From: Chitinibacter tainanensis DSM 15459
GTDB taxonomy: Bacteria > Pseudomonadota > Gammaproteobacteria > Burkholderiales > Chitinibacteraceae
DNA: 64,000 nt
Direction: 5' to 3'
Assembly (NCBI RefSeq): GCF_000429785.1
Contig: NZ_KE386953.1
Location: 334,579-398,578, forward strand
Shown here in pieces: positions 63,944-64,000 of the stretch (its first letter is position 1; every line of letters begins with the position of its first letter). The position numbers were made by a program, and so were the translations under genes. A model generated the notes under the pieces. The model was not told where the DNA came from and searched no databases. It saw only the letters and a program-made list of their open reading frames with translations.

Positions 63944-64000
63944 GGATCAAGCCTCACGGGCAATTAGTATCGGTTAGCTTAACGCATTACTGCGCTTCCA
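63944..64000 (-). rRNA. rrl: 23S ribosomal RNA, 3' end (partial)
   Basis: Minus strand reads TGGAAGCGCAGTAATGCG..., then GCTAACCGATACTAATTG and CCCGTGAGGCTTGATCC, the conserved 3' end of 23S. The gene runs off the right edge. Spacer to 5S is about 130 bp without a tRNA. Confidence 0.93.

Noticed and set aside
1..64000. CRISPR array, insertion sequence or prophage
   Set aside because: No direct repeat-spacer pattern, transposase, integrase or phage structural gene was seen anywhere in the window.

Overview
The window is chromosomal DNA of a betaproteobacterium. The 5S and 23S rRNA ends, the gammaproteobacterial-type lysA, the Feo/TonB iron genes, the type IV pilus minor pilins and the general gene content point to the order Neisseriales (Chromobacteriaceae/Chitinibacteraceae relatives). 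That placement is an inference from gene content, not from a database search. Coding density is high. Most genes look GC-rich, and two AT-rich genes (9350-10789 and 57880-58467) stand out as likely recent arrivals.

Layout: (1) 0-9.1 kb, minus strand: hemE, a fused SbmA/YddA-type ABC transporter, a small exported protein, glnS, the upp-uraA uracil salvage pair and a CNNM/CBS membrane protein. (2) 9.3-16.1 kb: an AT-rich orphan lipoprotein, then a probable Fur-controlled iron operon tonB-exbB-exbD-siderophore receptor-piuC. (3) 16.2-26.7 kb: a LysR(ArgP-type)/LysE exporter pair, a 1.1 kb noncoding repeat array, a small membrane protein with a two-RCK-domain K+ channel, a second repeat cluster, a 2-hydroxyacid dehydrogenase, a second ArgP-type LysR divergent from lysA, gltS and a DJ-1 protein. 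(4) 26.9-34 kb: sua5, a minor pilin operon (pilE-like, fimT, pilW, pilX, pilV) and a large basic-amino-acid decarboxylase. (5) 34-42 kb: a solute-binding protein, a cell-wall amidase, feoABC with Fur-like boxes, an ankyrin protein, a DUF1289 protein, and an LpxH-like phosphatase with a glycosyltransferase. (6) 42-54.5 kb: an unusual chemoreceptor fused to a solute-binding domain, mtfA-rsmJ, a P-loop kinase, an isochorismatase-DUF1272-EamA-GlxA operon, a lipoprotein and thioesterase, an AsmA protein and mutY. (7) 54.7-64 kb: a second pilin, the yejA-B-E peptide importer interrupted by an AT-rich HEPN-like gene, another solute-binding protein, tsaB-rimI-udg, and the 3' end of an rRNA operon entering from the right on the minus strand.

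Two features are not explained by the genes. First, a family of sites built as GGGTAT-N37-ATACCC (exactly 49 bp) occurs 11 times exactly, with at least four near-exact relatives. About 0.004 exact hits would be expected by chance in 64 kb. Interiors are poorly conserved, both intergenic and coding copies exist, and the two ends lie about four helical turns apart. This looks like a constrained two-ended protein-binding site rather than a copied mobile element. Second, the noncoding DNA on both sides of the K+ channel module carries about eight diverged ~55-60 bp units. Each unit has a CCACA motif resembling a DnaA box, usually followed by an inverted GGGGATAA-like half, and three AT-rich 16-mers lie among them. 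The window also contains a chemoreceptor whose C-terminal half is a solute-binding domain predicted to sit in the cytoplasm.
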